Shown here: one piece after another, positions 6,155-12,715 of the stretch | Position numbering within the stretch: position 1 is the stretch's first letter | How the letters are laid out: every line of letters begins with the position of its first letter | From: an uncultured Dialister sp. | GTDB lineage: Bacteria; Bacillota; Negativicutes; Veillonellales; Dialisteraceae | Length of the DNA: 12,737 nucleotides | Direction of reading: 5' to 3' | Assembly: GCA_934193095.1 (NCBI GenBank) | Contig: CAKPUX010000057.1 | Coordinates: 1 to 12,737 of the forward strand | Notes under the pieces: generated by a model | The model's database searches: none | Told to the model about the DNA's origin: nothing | What the model saw: only the letters and a program-made list of their open reading frames with translations | Position numbers and translations under genes: made by a program

Positions 6155-6946
6155 ATGATAGATATCCATTCACATATCCTGTACGACATCGAAGGGGATG
6201 ACGGATCCCGTTCATTGGACATGTCGCTCGGGATGCTTCGGCAGGCAGCGGCTTCCGGTGTGACCGACATGTTTGCGACGCCGCACATGCATCGGCGTGG
6301 CGTCGTGCCCTCCTGGGCCTCCATTGTCGAAAGGGCAGAGCAACTGCAAGAAGAAGCGGACAAAGCGGGCATCCCCGTCTGTATCCATACCGGCGCGGAA
6401 GTCAGCTTCGATGCTGATACAATGAACTATCTTCCCGACGGCGGTACTGACTACTGTCTTGCAGGTACACACTACATCCTGATTGAGCTCCTGCCCTCGA
6501 GCTCGCCGGAGAGCACTGGGCGGCTCATCTATGAACTGCAGCTGCGCGGCTACCAGCCGATTCTCGCTCATCCCGAGCGCTATCCGCACATCATGGAGAA
6601 GCCTGACCATCTTCTGCACTGGATCGAGAAAGGCCTTCTCACCCAGTCGAATATCGGCAGCTTCTCCGGCCAATTCAAGGAAAAAACAGCTGCCTATGCG
6701 AAGTGGCTCTACGACCACAGGGCCGTCCATTTCCTTGGATCTGATGCCCATCGGACTGACTGGCGCAATGCAGACACTCGCGATTTCCAGGAAAGGCTCG
6801 ATGCTTACACAGGGAATCATGATTTTATAGCAGCCTGCGATGCACATGCTGCTATGATCTTAAAAAATAGAATTTACTACGCAGATCCACCTTTGCCGAA
6901 CAAGCCGCATAAGAAAGGCTTTTTTGCAAGACTCTTCGGGGAATGA
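6155..6946 (+). CDS. CpsB/CapC-like PHP-family protein-tyrosine phosphatase
   Basis: A 263-residue metal-dependent phosphatase of the PHP type that dephosphorylates the BY-kinase of capsule/exopolysaccharide systems. Metal ligands seen: H5 and H7 in IDIHSHIL, DDGSRS (15-20), H44 in ATPHMH, E82 in TGAEVSF, H139 in LAHPERY, and D197/H199 in GSDAHR. These are the residues expected for the trinuclear metal site, and QSNIGSFSG is the usual block between them. It is cytosolic, of usual family length, with a basic tail (HKKGFFARLFGE). The start has AAGGGG at 6142-6147. It is the first full-size gene after the promoter and lies 25 bp before the export gene. Its partner kinase is encoded at 9795. In Gram-negative capsule clusters the phosphatase is usually the unrelated Wzb type. 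Confidence 0.9.
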   Translation: MIDIHSHILYDIEGDDGSRSLDMSLGMLRQAAASGVTDMFATPHMHRRGVVPSWASIVERAEQLQEEADKAGIPVCIHTGAEVSFDADTMNYLPDGGTDYCLAGTHYILIELLPSSSPESTGRLIYELQLRGYQPILAHPERYPHIMEKPDHLLHWIEKGLLTQSNIGSFSGQFKEKTAAYAKWLYDHRAVHFLGSDAHRTDWRNADTRDFQERLDAYTGNHDFIAACDAHAAMILKNRIYYADPPLPNKPHKKGFFARLFGE

Positions 6947-6971
6947 TGCGTATGTATTGATAGGAGGAACT

Positions 6972-7619
6972 ATGAAGAAGAAACTCATCGCCCTGACGCT
7001 TGCGATGACAGCCCTCACGATGGCAGCGGGGGCCGAAGACTACACCCTGCGCGCCGGTGACCAGCTGAACATCATCGTCACTCAGGATACAGATATCAGC
7101 TCGAGCACACAGAGCGCGACCCAGTCACCCTACCTTGTGCGTCCGGATGGGAAAGTCTCTTTTCCGCTTGTCGGAGAAATCGACGCGAAAGGCATGACTG
7201 TCGCCGAATTCACTGCCACACTCGAGAAAGGGCTCTCTCGCTACTATGTCGATCCTGACGTCGCTGTCAATATTGTGAAGCTCGGCACCGTCCGCGTCTT
7301 CGTCTTCGGGGAAGTGAAGAAACCGGGCGCTTACGAGCTCACCAAGGGTCACAGCGTCATTGATGCGATCGGCGCCGCCGAAGGCTTCACATGGGACACT
7401 GCAAAGAAGAAAATTTTCCTTATCCATCAAGACAATACGGACAAAGCCATCCCCATCAATCTCAATCGCCTCTTGAAGACAGGCAGTATGAAAGAAAATT
7501 ACGAGCTGAGAGAAGGGGATATCCTCTACCTCACCAAGAACAGCCGCATCAGCTTCTCCAGAGACATCGCTCCGCTCATCAGCGCAGGCTACTACGTATC
7601 CGAGATTAAGAAGGATTGA
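6972..7619 (+). CDS. Wza-like polysaccharide export protein (Poly_export/SLBB)
   Basis: A 215-residue protein with a clear signal peptide (KKK, hydrophobic core, cleavage probably after AGA at 21; no lipobox cysteine). The mature start YTLRAGDQLNIIV is the usual opening of the polysaccharide export domain; RPDGKVSFPLVGEIDAKGMT is its core, followed by VFGEVKKPGAYEL, the opening of an SLBB domain (about 110-190). It should form a periplasmic/outer-membrane conduit for polysaccharide, evidence for a diderm cell. At 215 residues it has one SLBB domain, compared with about 380 residues and lipidation in E. coli Wza. The start at 6972 has AGGAGG at 6963-6968; an upstream in-frame ATG at 6924 would overlap the phosphatase and spoil the signal peptide. 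Confidence 0.9.
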   Translation: MKKKLIALTLAMTALTMAAGAEDYTLRAGDQLNIIVTQDTDISSSTQSATQSPYLVRPDGKVSFPLVGEIDAKGMTVAEFTATLEKGLSRYYVDPDVAVNIVKLGTVRVFVFGEVKKPGAYELTKGHSVIDAIGAAEGFTWDTAKKKIFLIHQDNTDKAIPINLNRLLKTGSMKENYELREGDILYLTKNSRISFSRDIAPLISAGYYVSEIKKD

Positions 7620-7627
7620 TGAAAAAG

Positions 7628-7654
7628 GTTTGAAGGTTTACCGTTTGAGGTTTG
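7628..7654 (+). repeat. G/T-rich flank of the four-helix-bundle pseudogene, left
   Basis: Repeated GGTTT blocks (GGTTTGAAGGTTT, then GTTTGAGGTTTG) begin 8 bp after the export gene stop. They are complementary in pattern to the C/A-rich stretch at 8112-8143 and similar to 9695-9715. Confidence 0.5.
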
Positions 7655-7705
7655 CGATATGAGAATGGCGTAGATGCTATACCGTTGTTAGGGAATGTGA
7701 TACCA

Positions 7706-8156
7706 ATGAGTACTTTTATGGACCTCAATGCATGGAAAGAAAGTTGTGCACTGTATCAAGCCGTGTATAAAGCAGCTTCCTGTGACCGAAACATACGTAT
7801 ATCTCCCAGACACGACGGGCTGCCATCTCGATTTCATAGAATATAGCGGAAGGACTACATCCATTTCCTCTTCATTGCCAGAGGGGCAGCTTATGAAGCC
7901 GAAGCGCAACTGATTGCCTGCGCCGATTTAGAACTGATCGATAGAAATACACTTAAATCACTTTATTCGCAAACTGTAAAAGTCATTCATTTGTTCAATG
8001 CTCTCTCATCAAAGCACTGAAAAAGGTGATCCCAATACCTTGTCAGAAGGAATTGAGCGTTATGGAGAGGACGACATGCCAGATGCTGACTGGGAAGGAT
8101 GGGAAGAGTATCCCCAAACCCCAAACCTTCAACCTGTTTTACCTACCAATGTTTGA
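7706..8156 (+). pseudogene. Decayed four-helix-bundle protein (23S rRNA IVS-type family)
   Basis: Homology is readable only by changing frame. MSTFMDLNAWKESCALYQAV opens in frame from 7706; QLPVTETY follows in the next frame (from 7773); QTRRAAISIS*NIAEG lies in the third frame (7807-7854), where a TAG at 7837-7839 replaces the usual serine of SIPSNIAEG. KDYIHFLFIARGAAYEAE continues back in the first frame (from 7850) to a TGA at 8018-8020. A further shift would add an acidic tail (EDDMPDADWEGWEEY) to a TGA at 8154-8156. The segment that normally joins NIAEG to the third helix is also deleted, perhaps between GGAAGGA repeats. Family members are small helical proteins encoded in rRNA intervening sequences or scattered in genomes; function is poorly known. 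It lies between the Wza- and Wzz-like genes. Confidence 0.8.
8112..8143 (-). repeat. C/A-rich flank of the four-helix-bundle pseudogene, right
   Basis: CCCCAAACCCCAAACCTTC and following bases are, in reverse complement, GAAGGTTTGGGGTTTGGGG, matching the GAAGGTTT pattern at 7632-7639. Together the two stretches bracket the pseudogene as imperfect inverted ends, although the right one also lies within the decayed frame (PQTPNLQP). Confidence 0.5.
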
Positions 8157-8186
8157 CAGTAATTCATATAAAAAGGAGCTTCTCCC

Positions 8187-9647
8187 TTGAACGAACAAGA
8201 AATCGACTTACTCGAGCTATGGCAAGTCCTGAATAACAACAAGAGAAAAATTGCCTACATCACCGGCGGATTCATAGCTCTTTCCTGCGCGTACCTTATC
8301 ATCGTACCGCCGACCTACCAGTCCACCTCACTCCTGCGCATCAAGCAGGATAAAGGCCTTTCTGACTCCATATTGAGCCAAATGCCGCTTGGCAATACCC
8401 AAATGACCCAGCAGAAGATGAATACGAATGCGGAAATTCTGAAAAGCCGCAACGTTGTCATCCCCGTTATCAAAGCCACCGAAGGGCTGAAAGACGGCAA
8501 ATACCCTGACTACGACGCCTACGTGAAGTCACACATCACCACCAAGCCATTCAAGGATACAGAAATCCTCCAGCTCGACGTCACCGGCGGCACTCCGGAA
8601 AAAGCGCAGGAAGCGAACCAGCTCCTCGTCAGAGGATTCCTTGCCCGCCTCGCTGATCTTTCCCATGAAGAATCCGGCAATACCAGGAAATTCCTTGAAA
8701 ACCGTGTTGTTTCCGCCAAAACCGAACTTGGTCAGGCCGAAGACAAACTAAAAGCCTACCAGGTCGCCCACAAGATTTACTCCACCGACGACCAGATGAA
8801 AGGCCTCGCAGACCAGATTTCCACCTTGGATAAGGCGAAAGCCCAGAACCAGCTCGACCTCGAGACCGCCCAGGCCGCCCTCTCCAGCATCAATGGACAA
8901 CTTGCCGGCGCCGGTGCGGCCATCGCGGACAGCCCCGCCATCCAGCAGTACAAGACCAGCCTCGTTCAGCTCGAGTCTACCAAGGCAGGCTACACGGGGA
9001 AATATACCGATCAGCATCCGAAGATGCAGGAAATTAACAAGCAGATCGCTGAAACCAAGTCGAACTTGGAAAAAGAAATCGCAGCCATCATCGCCCAGCA
9101 GGCGCCATCCAGCAACACCGTCCAGCAGAAACTTCTTGCGGACAAATTTGCCAACGAAGCCGCTGTCGCCGTAGCGAACGGAAAGAATAACGCCATTGCC
9201 AGCCTTGAGTCTAAGAACGACGAAGCCATTTCTCGCCTGCCGGAAGCCCAGCAGGGCTACATCCGCGTCAAGAGAGACGCCGACGTCGCACAGGAGATCT
9301 ATGTCATGCTCTCCAAGAGACTCGAAGAAGCCAAAGTCGCCGAAGTCATGGTGCCGAACGAAGTCCAGGTCATCGACGAAGCCACACTTCCGGAGCGTCC
9401 TATCAAGCCGAGAAAAGCGCTGACCCTTGCCCTCGCGGCCATCTTGGGCCTTCTCGCCGGCAGCGGCTTCGTCCTTGCCCGTGAACTCCTCGACCGTAAG
9501 ATCCGCACAGCAAGCGACGTAGAAGAACAACTCGCTCTCCCCGTCCTCGGCGTCGTCCCCGATGCCGGCGGACAGAAAGAAGAAAAAGACGAACCCACAG
9601 ACTTCTGGAGTAAAATTAAACGCATGTTTAAAATGAAGAGCGAGTAA
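8187..9647 (+). CDS. Wzz-like polysaccharide chain-length/co-polymerase protein
   Basis: A 486-residue protein with the Wzz architecture. The first membrane span (about 22-42) is followed by PTYQSTSLLRIKQ. A long periplasmic part rich in heptad-like helices (about 160-300 and 310-375) ends in the GNVR-type block YIRVKRDADVAQEIYVMLSKR. A proline-rich IDEATLPERPIKPRK precedes the second span (about 410-431), then a cytosolic tail (YVEEQLALPVLGVVP-like segment at 443-458 and a basic end). It controls polymer length and activates the separate BY-kinase through its cytosolic end. No kinase domain is fused, as in Firmicutes. The start codon is TTG, with AAGGAG at 8173-8178 and 8 nt spacing; no ATG fits better. 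The 567-bp gap to the export gene is filled by the four-helix-bundle pseudogene. Confidence 0.9.
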   Translation: MNEQEIDLLELWQVLNNNKRKIAYITGGFIALSCAYLIIVPPTYQSTSLLRIKQDKGLSDSILSQMPLGNTQMTQQKMNTNAEILKSRNVVIPVIKATEGLKDGKYPDYDAYVKSHITTKPFKDTEILQLDVTGGTPEKAQEANQLLVRGFLARLADLSHEESGNTRKFLENRVVSAKTELGQAEDKLKAYQVAHKIYSTDDQMKGLADQISTLDKAKAQNQLDLETAQAALSSINGQLAGAGAAIADSPAIQQYKTSLVQLESTKAGYTGKYTDQHPKMQEINKQIAETKSNLEKEIAAIIAQQAPSSNTVQQKLLADKFANEAAVAVANGKNNAIASLESKNDEAISRLPEAQQGYIRVKRDADVAQEIYVMLSKRLEEAKVAEVMVPNEVQVIDEATLPERPIKPRKALTLALAAILGLLAGSGFVLARELLDRKIRTASDVEEQLALPVLGVVPDAGGQKEEKDEPTDFWSKIKRMFKMKSE

Positions 9648-9694
9648 AAGTGGTTAGGCGGCAGTATTGAACGTATTATAAAATTGTTGCAAAT

Positions 9695-9745
9695 GGGTTT
9701 AAGGTTTGAGAGTTGAAAACATTTCCAAACCCCAACCCCTAAACC
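9695..9745. repeat. G/T-rich imperfect hairpin, like joined pseudogene flanks
   Basis: GGGTTTAAGGTTTGAGAGTTG (9695-9715) faces CCAAACCCCAACCCCTAAAC (9725-9744) across about 9 nt. Read in reverse, the right side is GGTTTAGGGGTTGGGGTTTG. The motifs resemble the flanks of the pseudogene at 7628 and 8112, but with nothing between them. It lies in the 147-bp gap between the Wzz-like gene and the BY-kinase gene; the rest of that gap shows no gene or convincing promoter. Confidence 0.45.
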
Positions 9746-9794
9746 ATCACCCCCCATGTTAAATGCCTATTGCACATAAAGGGAACAATAAACT

Positions 9795-10568
9795 ATGGAC
9801 GACATCAAACTTATTGTACAAAATAATCCGAAATCACCGATCTCGGAAACCTACCGCGCCATCCGCACGAACATTCAGTTCGCCGGTGCGGGCAAACAGT
9901 TGAAATATATCGCCTTCACCTCCAGCGTCCCTGGAGAAGGCAAATCCACCACCATCTCGAACCTTGCCCTCACCATGGCGCAGGACGGAAAGAAAGTCCT
10001 CCTGATTGACAACGACCTTCGAAAGCCTCGGCAGCATAAAGTCTTCGGTCTCCTCAATAAAGGGCTCACCAACATCATCGCCATGGGTCTCACCTTTGAC
10101 GAAGTCGTCAACAAAGACGTATTTCCAAATCTTGATGTCTTGACCAGTGGTCCGATCCCGCCGAACCCATCCGAAATCCTTGGTTCCGAGAAGATGAGCG
10201 ACATCCTGAAAGAAGTTGGAGAGAAGTACGACTACATCCTCTTGGACCTCCCACCCATCCTCGCCGTCACCGACGCAGCCATCGTGGGCCACATGGCTGA
10301 TGGTATTGTCTTAGTCGTCCGCTCCGGCATCACTGCCCCAGAGGAAGCCAAGGAAGCCAAGAAACGTCTTGAAGCTGGCCACGCTAACATTTTAGGCGTT
10401 GTCCTGAATGGCGTCCCCACCGAAAAGAAAGGCTATGGTTACGGCTATTACTACTATGACTATTACGATGAAAACAACGAGAAACACCATGAAAAGCGTA
10501 AAAGAACCCACAGCCGGAAAGCCGATACCCTTATCAGCAAAGTCACCAGCCTCTTCGGCAGAGCATAA
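9795..10568 (+). CDS. Bacterial tyrosine kinase (BY-kinase, CapB/Wzc-C type)
   Basis: A 257-residue cytosolic P-loop kinase that autophosphorylates on tyrosine and controls polysaccharide polymerisation with the Wzz-like membrane partner. Seen: SPISETYRAIRTNIQF (14-29, the activating N-terminal segment with the ExxRxxR motif), Walker A PGEGKST (46-52), Walker A' LLIDNDLRKP (69-78, with N where alanine is usual), Walker B ILLDLPP (148-154), and ADGIVLVVRSG (168-178). The tyrosine cluster lies at 214-224 with eight tyrosines (YGYGYYYYDYY), followed by a basic tail, rather than at the very C-terminus. The start has AAAGGGAA at 9778-9785. The phosphatase encoded at 6155 is its expected antagonist. 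Confidence 0.93.
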   Translation: MDDIKLIVQNNPKSPISETYRAIRTNIQFAGAGKQLKYIAFTSSVPGEGKSTTISNLALTMAQDGKKVLLIDNDLRKPRQHKVFGLLNKGLTNIIAMGLTFDEVVNKDVFPNLDVLTSGPIPPNPSEILGSEKMSDILKEVGEKYDYILLDLPPILAVTDAAIVGHMADGIVLVVRSGITAPEEAKEAKKRLEAGHANILGVVLNGVPTEKKGYGYGYYYYDYYDENNEKHHEKRKRTHSRKADTLISKVTSLFGRA

Positions 10569-10577
10569 AAATGGCAA

Positions 10578-10677
10578 TGTTGGATAGTCTCCAGCGAGTA
10601 GGCCCTTAGAGAAGGGCAGTGCCAAAGGTGCAAGATGGATTCCCTGCAGTGGCAAGAAAGCCCGTGTTGGACAGCGT
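10578..10677 (+). repeat. Diverged short-form repeat unit
   Basis: The tail of a unit (TTGGATAGTC) leads into GCGAGTAGGCCC at 10595. Hairpin 1 keeps GCCCTT/AAGGGC. In hairpin 2 both arms change C to T (GTGCC/GGTGC), so pairing survives as G-T pairs. Hairpin 3 is absent, as at 240-321. The unit ends GTGTTGGACAGCGTC. It lies between the BY-kinase and epimerase genes; an in-frame ATG at 10619 inside it is not the epimerase start. Confidence 0.7.
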
Positions 10678-10729
10678 CAGGCACGCCACCGCTACCGCTT
10701 ATCATACAAACAAAGGAGTAAAAAAGCAT

Positions 10730-11665
10730 ATGAAAATACTTGTTACCGGCGGAGCCGGATTCATCGGTTCCCACCTGATGCGGACACTCGAAGCAGCAGG
10801 CCACGAAGCCATCGCGCTGGACAATCTCTCCACCGGCCTTCGTGAGAACCTGCTCCCGCATATGAATCTCATCGTCATGGATGTCCATGACAAGGCGGTC
10901 GAAGACGTTTTCAAAAAGGAACACTTCGATGCCGTCGTGCATCTCGCAGCGCAGACCCTCGTCTCCGACTCCATGACTGATCCCGAGCACGACATGCATG
11001 AGAACATCGCCGGCACGGTCCGTATCCTCGAGTGTTGCCGGAAATACGGCGTCAAGCGCATCATCTTCTCCTCCTCCGCGGCGACCTATGGGGATGTGGC
11101 CGATAGCGCGCTCCCGATTTCCGAGACCATGCCGCAGCAGCCACTCTCCTTCTACGGCCTCACCAAAAAGACAGCCGAGAATTATCTCGAGCTCTACCGC
11201 CTCGCTTACGGCATAGACTATGTCATTCTCCGCTTTGCCAATGTCTACGGCGAACGGCAAGGCGACGGCGGGGAAGGCGGCGTCATCAGCATTTTTGCGA
11301 AACGCATCGCCGAAGGGAAGGACATCACCATTTTCGGCGATGGAAATCAGACCCGCGACTTCGTTTACGCCGGTGATATCGCAGACGGCATCCTTGATGC
11401 GCTCACGACCGAAGCGGCCAATACCGCCTACAATCTCAGCACGTCCGAGGAAACCAGCCTGAAAGAACTGGTAGCCATCCTCTCCAAAGTCTCCGGCAAA
11501 GAGATCGTCCCTGCCTACGATAAACCCAGAGAAGGCGACATCTACCGCTCCTCCCTGAACAACGCCAAAGCCAAATGCAACCTCCACTGGGAACCTAAAA
11601 TTTCCCTCGAAGAAGGTCTCCAGCGCACCTACGAAGACTTTGCTGAAAGAAAAGGGAAACAGTAA
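10730..11665 (+). CDS. NAD-dependent nucleotide-sugar epimerase (UDP-glucose 4-epimerase-like)
   Basis: A 311-residue short-chain dehydrogenase/reductase of the extended epimerase type. Seen: the NAD-binding GGAGFIGSHL (7-16), D31-N32 after the second strand (ALDNLSTG), VVHLAAQ (69-75), SSSAATYG (114-121), catalytic Y142 and K146 in YGLTKK, RFANVYGERQ (168-177), and FGDGNQTRDFVYAGDIADG (202-220). It most likely interconverts UDP-glucose and UDP-galactose or the N-acetyl or uronate forms; substrate cannot be set by eye. The product would feed the polymer made by the neighbouring cluster. The start at 10730 has AAAGGAG at 10712-10718 (11 nt spacing); the longer frame from 10619 begins in a repeat. 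Its stop codon abuts a partial repeat. Confidence 0.88.
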   Translation: MKILVTGGAGFIGSHLMRTLEAAGHEAIALDNLSTGLRENLLPHMNLIVMDVHDKAVEDVFKKEHFDAVVHLAAQTLVSDSMTDPEHDMHENIAGTVRILECCRKYGVKRIIFSSSAATYGDVADSALPISETMPQQPLSFYGLTKKTAENYLELYRLAYGIDYVILRFANVYGERQGDGGEGGVISIFAKRIAEGKDITIFGDGNQTRDFVYAGDIADGILDALTTEAANTAYNLSTSEETSLKELVAILSKVSGKEIVPAYDKPREGDIYRSSLNNAKAKCNLHWEPKISLEEGLQRTYEDFAERKGKQ

Positions 11666-12121
11666 CCCGACGGCGGTATGAAAGAAAAGTGAGCCAGTCC
11701 TACGCGAGTAGCCCCTTGAAGAAGGGGCGCGCCAAAGGCGCAGGATAGAGTGCCTCGGAGAGGCACAACCCGCCGTGGCGGTATGAAAGCGAATGTGAGA
11801 TAGTCCTACGCGAGTAGCCCCTTGAAGAAGGGGCGCGCCAAAGGCGCAGGATAGAGTGCCTCGGAGAGGCACAATCCGCCGTGGCGGTATGAAAGCGAAT
11901 GTGAGCCAGTCCTACGCGAGTAGCCCCTTGAAGAAGGGCCGCGCCGAAGGCGTAGGATAGAGTGCCTCGAAGAGGCACAACCCGCCGTGGCGGTATGAAA
12001 GAAAAGTGAGCCAGTCCTACGCGAGTAGGCCCTTGGAGAAGGGCCGCGCCAAAGGCGCAGGATAGAGTGCCTCGAAGAGGCACAACTCGCCGTAGCGGCA
12101 TGAAGGCCCATGTGAGATAAT
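11663..12121 (+). repeat. Array of one partial and four full three-hairpin units
   Basis: A 3' partial unit begins at the epimerase stop codon (TAACCCG against CAACCCG in the units) and runs to 11703. Full units start at 11704, 11810, 11916 and 12021 (periods 106, 106, 105). Units 1 and 2 have hairpin 1 as GCCCCTT/AAGGGGC. Unit 4 has GGCCCTT/AAGGGCC like the array at 3931. Unit 3 is mixed (GCCCCTT with AAGGGCC, one mismatch). Hairpin 3 is constant, GTGCCTC/GAGGCAC, with loop GGA in units 1-2 and GAA in units 3-4. Long minus-strand frames across the array arise because 105 is a multiple of three and are not credible genes. Confidence 0.92.
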
Positions 12122-12265
12122 CGTCATCTCACATCACCGCCATTTGCAGAATACCGATTTCTAACAATTCCCTTCTCCCGCCAAGCAGAAATTCGAAAGC
12201 TGACGCTTTCGTCTATCCCGGCCTTTGGCCGCGCCCTTCTCCAAGGGCGAACGCATTTGAGGATT
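12122..12265 (-). repeat. Diverged repeat copy in opposite orientation
   Basis: Read on the minus strand the same order of structures appears: GCCCTT/AAGGGC (12243-12248 and 12233-12238) with the GGAG loop, CGGCC/GGCCG around AAA (12219-12231), GGGATAGA, then a different third hairpin CGAAAGC/GCTTTCG (12194-12211), a longer diverged middle, and an end in GATGTGAGAT. Its end meets the end of the forward array in a palindrome ATGTGAGAT/ATCTCACAT (12110-12118 and 12126-12134). The remaining bases to the next gene show nothing else. Confidence 0.7.
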
Positions 12266-12295
12266 GTCAAACATTATGTAACGAGGACATCATTT

Positions 12296-12715
12296 ATGTT
12301 TATTCGCCAGAACCCCGCGATGAAAGAGCGCGCCAGTAAATTGCGAAGCCATATGACACCGCAGGAAACCCTCCTCTGGAACTATTGCCTGAAGCGCCTT
12401 CCTGTGCAGATCTACCGCCAATATGTCATAGAAAGCTACATTGTTGATTTCTTCTGCAGGAAAGCACGGCTCGTCATCGAAGTCGACGGCGCGCAGCATC
12501 GCTCTTTGGAAGGTATGAAATACGACGAAAAGCGCAGCAGCCGCATAGAGAAATACGACATTCTCGTCATCCGCTTCTCAAACCTCGACATCGAGCACAA
12601 CCTCAAAAACGTGGGGCAGTACATAGAAAACATCATCCAGGAACGTTTGCGATTGCTTGAACCCAATCCGTCGAAGCGGTGTGAAAGCGAAAGAGAGATA
12701 GTCCGAAGCGAGTAG
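12296..12715 (+). CDS. DUF559 (Vsr-like) endonuclease-domain protein with repeat-derived C-terminus
   Basis: A 139-residue protein of the DUF559 family, related to very-short-patch-repair type endonucleases (restriction-endonuclease fold). Seen: MKERASKLRSHMTPQETLLW near the N-terminus (8-27), YRQYVIESYIVDFFCRKARL with the family D/Y segment, VIEVDGAQHRSLEG carrying the E-V-D and QH residues expected for the active site, and VIRFSN with the C-terminal strand. Typical members act as small nucleases or are encoded as strays next to repeats and mobile DNA; the role is not established. The start ATG 12296 has GAGG at 12284-12287; a TTG at 12257 in the same frame lies at the edge of the inverted repeat and is less likely. 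The last about 15 residues (PSKRCESEREIVRSE) and the TAG stop are encoded by a repeat unit. Confidence 0.82.
   Translation: MFIRQNPAMKERASKLRSHMTPQETLLWNYCLKRLPVQIYRQYVIESYIVDFFCRKARLVIEVDGAQHRSLEGMKYDEKRSSRIEKYDILVIRFSNLDIEHNLKNVGQYIENIIQERLRLLEPNPSKRCESEREIVRSE

Noticed and set aside
8748..9530. 260-codon minus-strand frame inside the Wzz-like gene
   Set aside because: The + strand protein has both membrane spans and the Wzz motifs; the antisense frame is low-complexity and lacks a start signal.
10463..11872. 469-codon minus-strand frame
   Set aside because: It is antisense to the clear epimerase gene and part of the BY-kinase gene; it has no family motifs and its start lies in the repeat array. 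It is a shadow of codon bias.
11700..12111. Minus-strand frames of 133 and 101 codons over the right array (products with repeated FGAALLQGPTR-like text)
   Set aside because: They arise because a 105-bp period keeps frame; they have no ribosome site, shift frame at the 106-bp units, and the DNA is explained by hairpin structure.
11704..12121. Integron attC-like sites
   Set aside because: Units are adjacent without gene cassettes, lack the conserved attC core sites, and no integrase gene is present.
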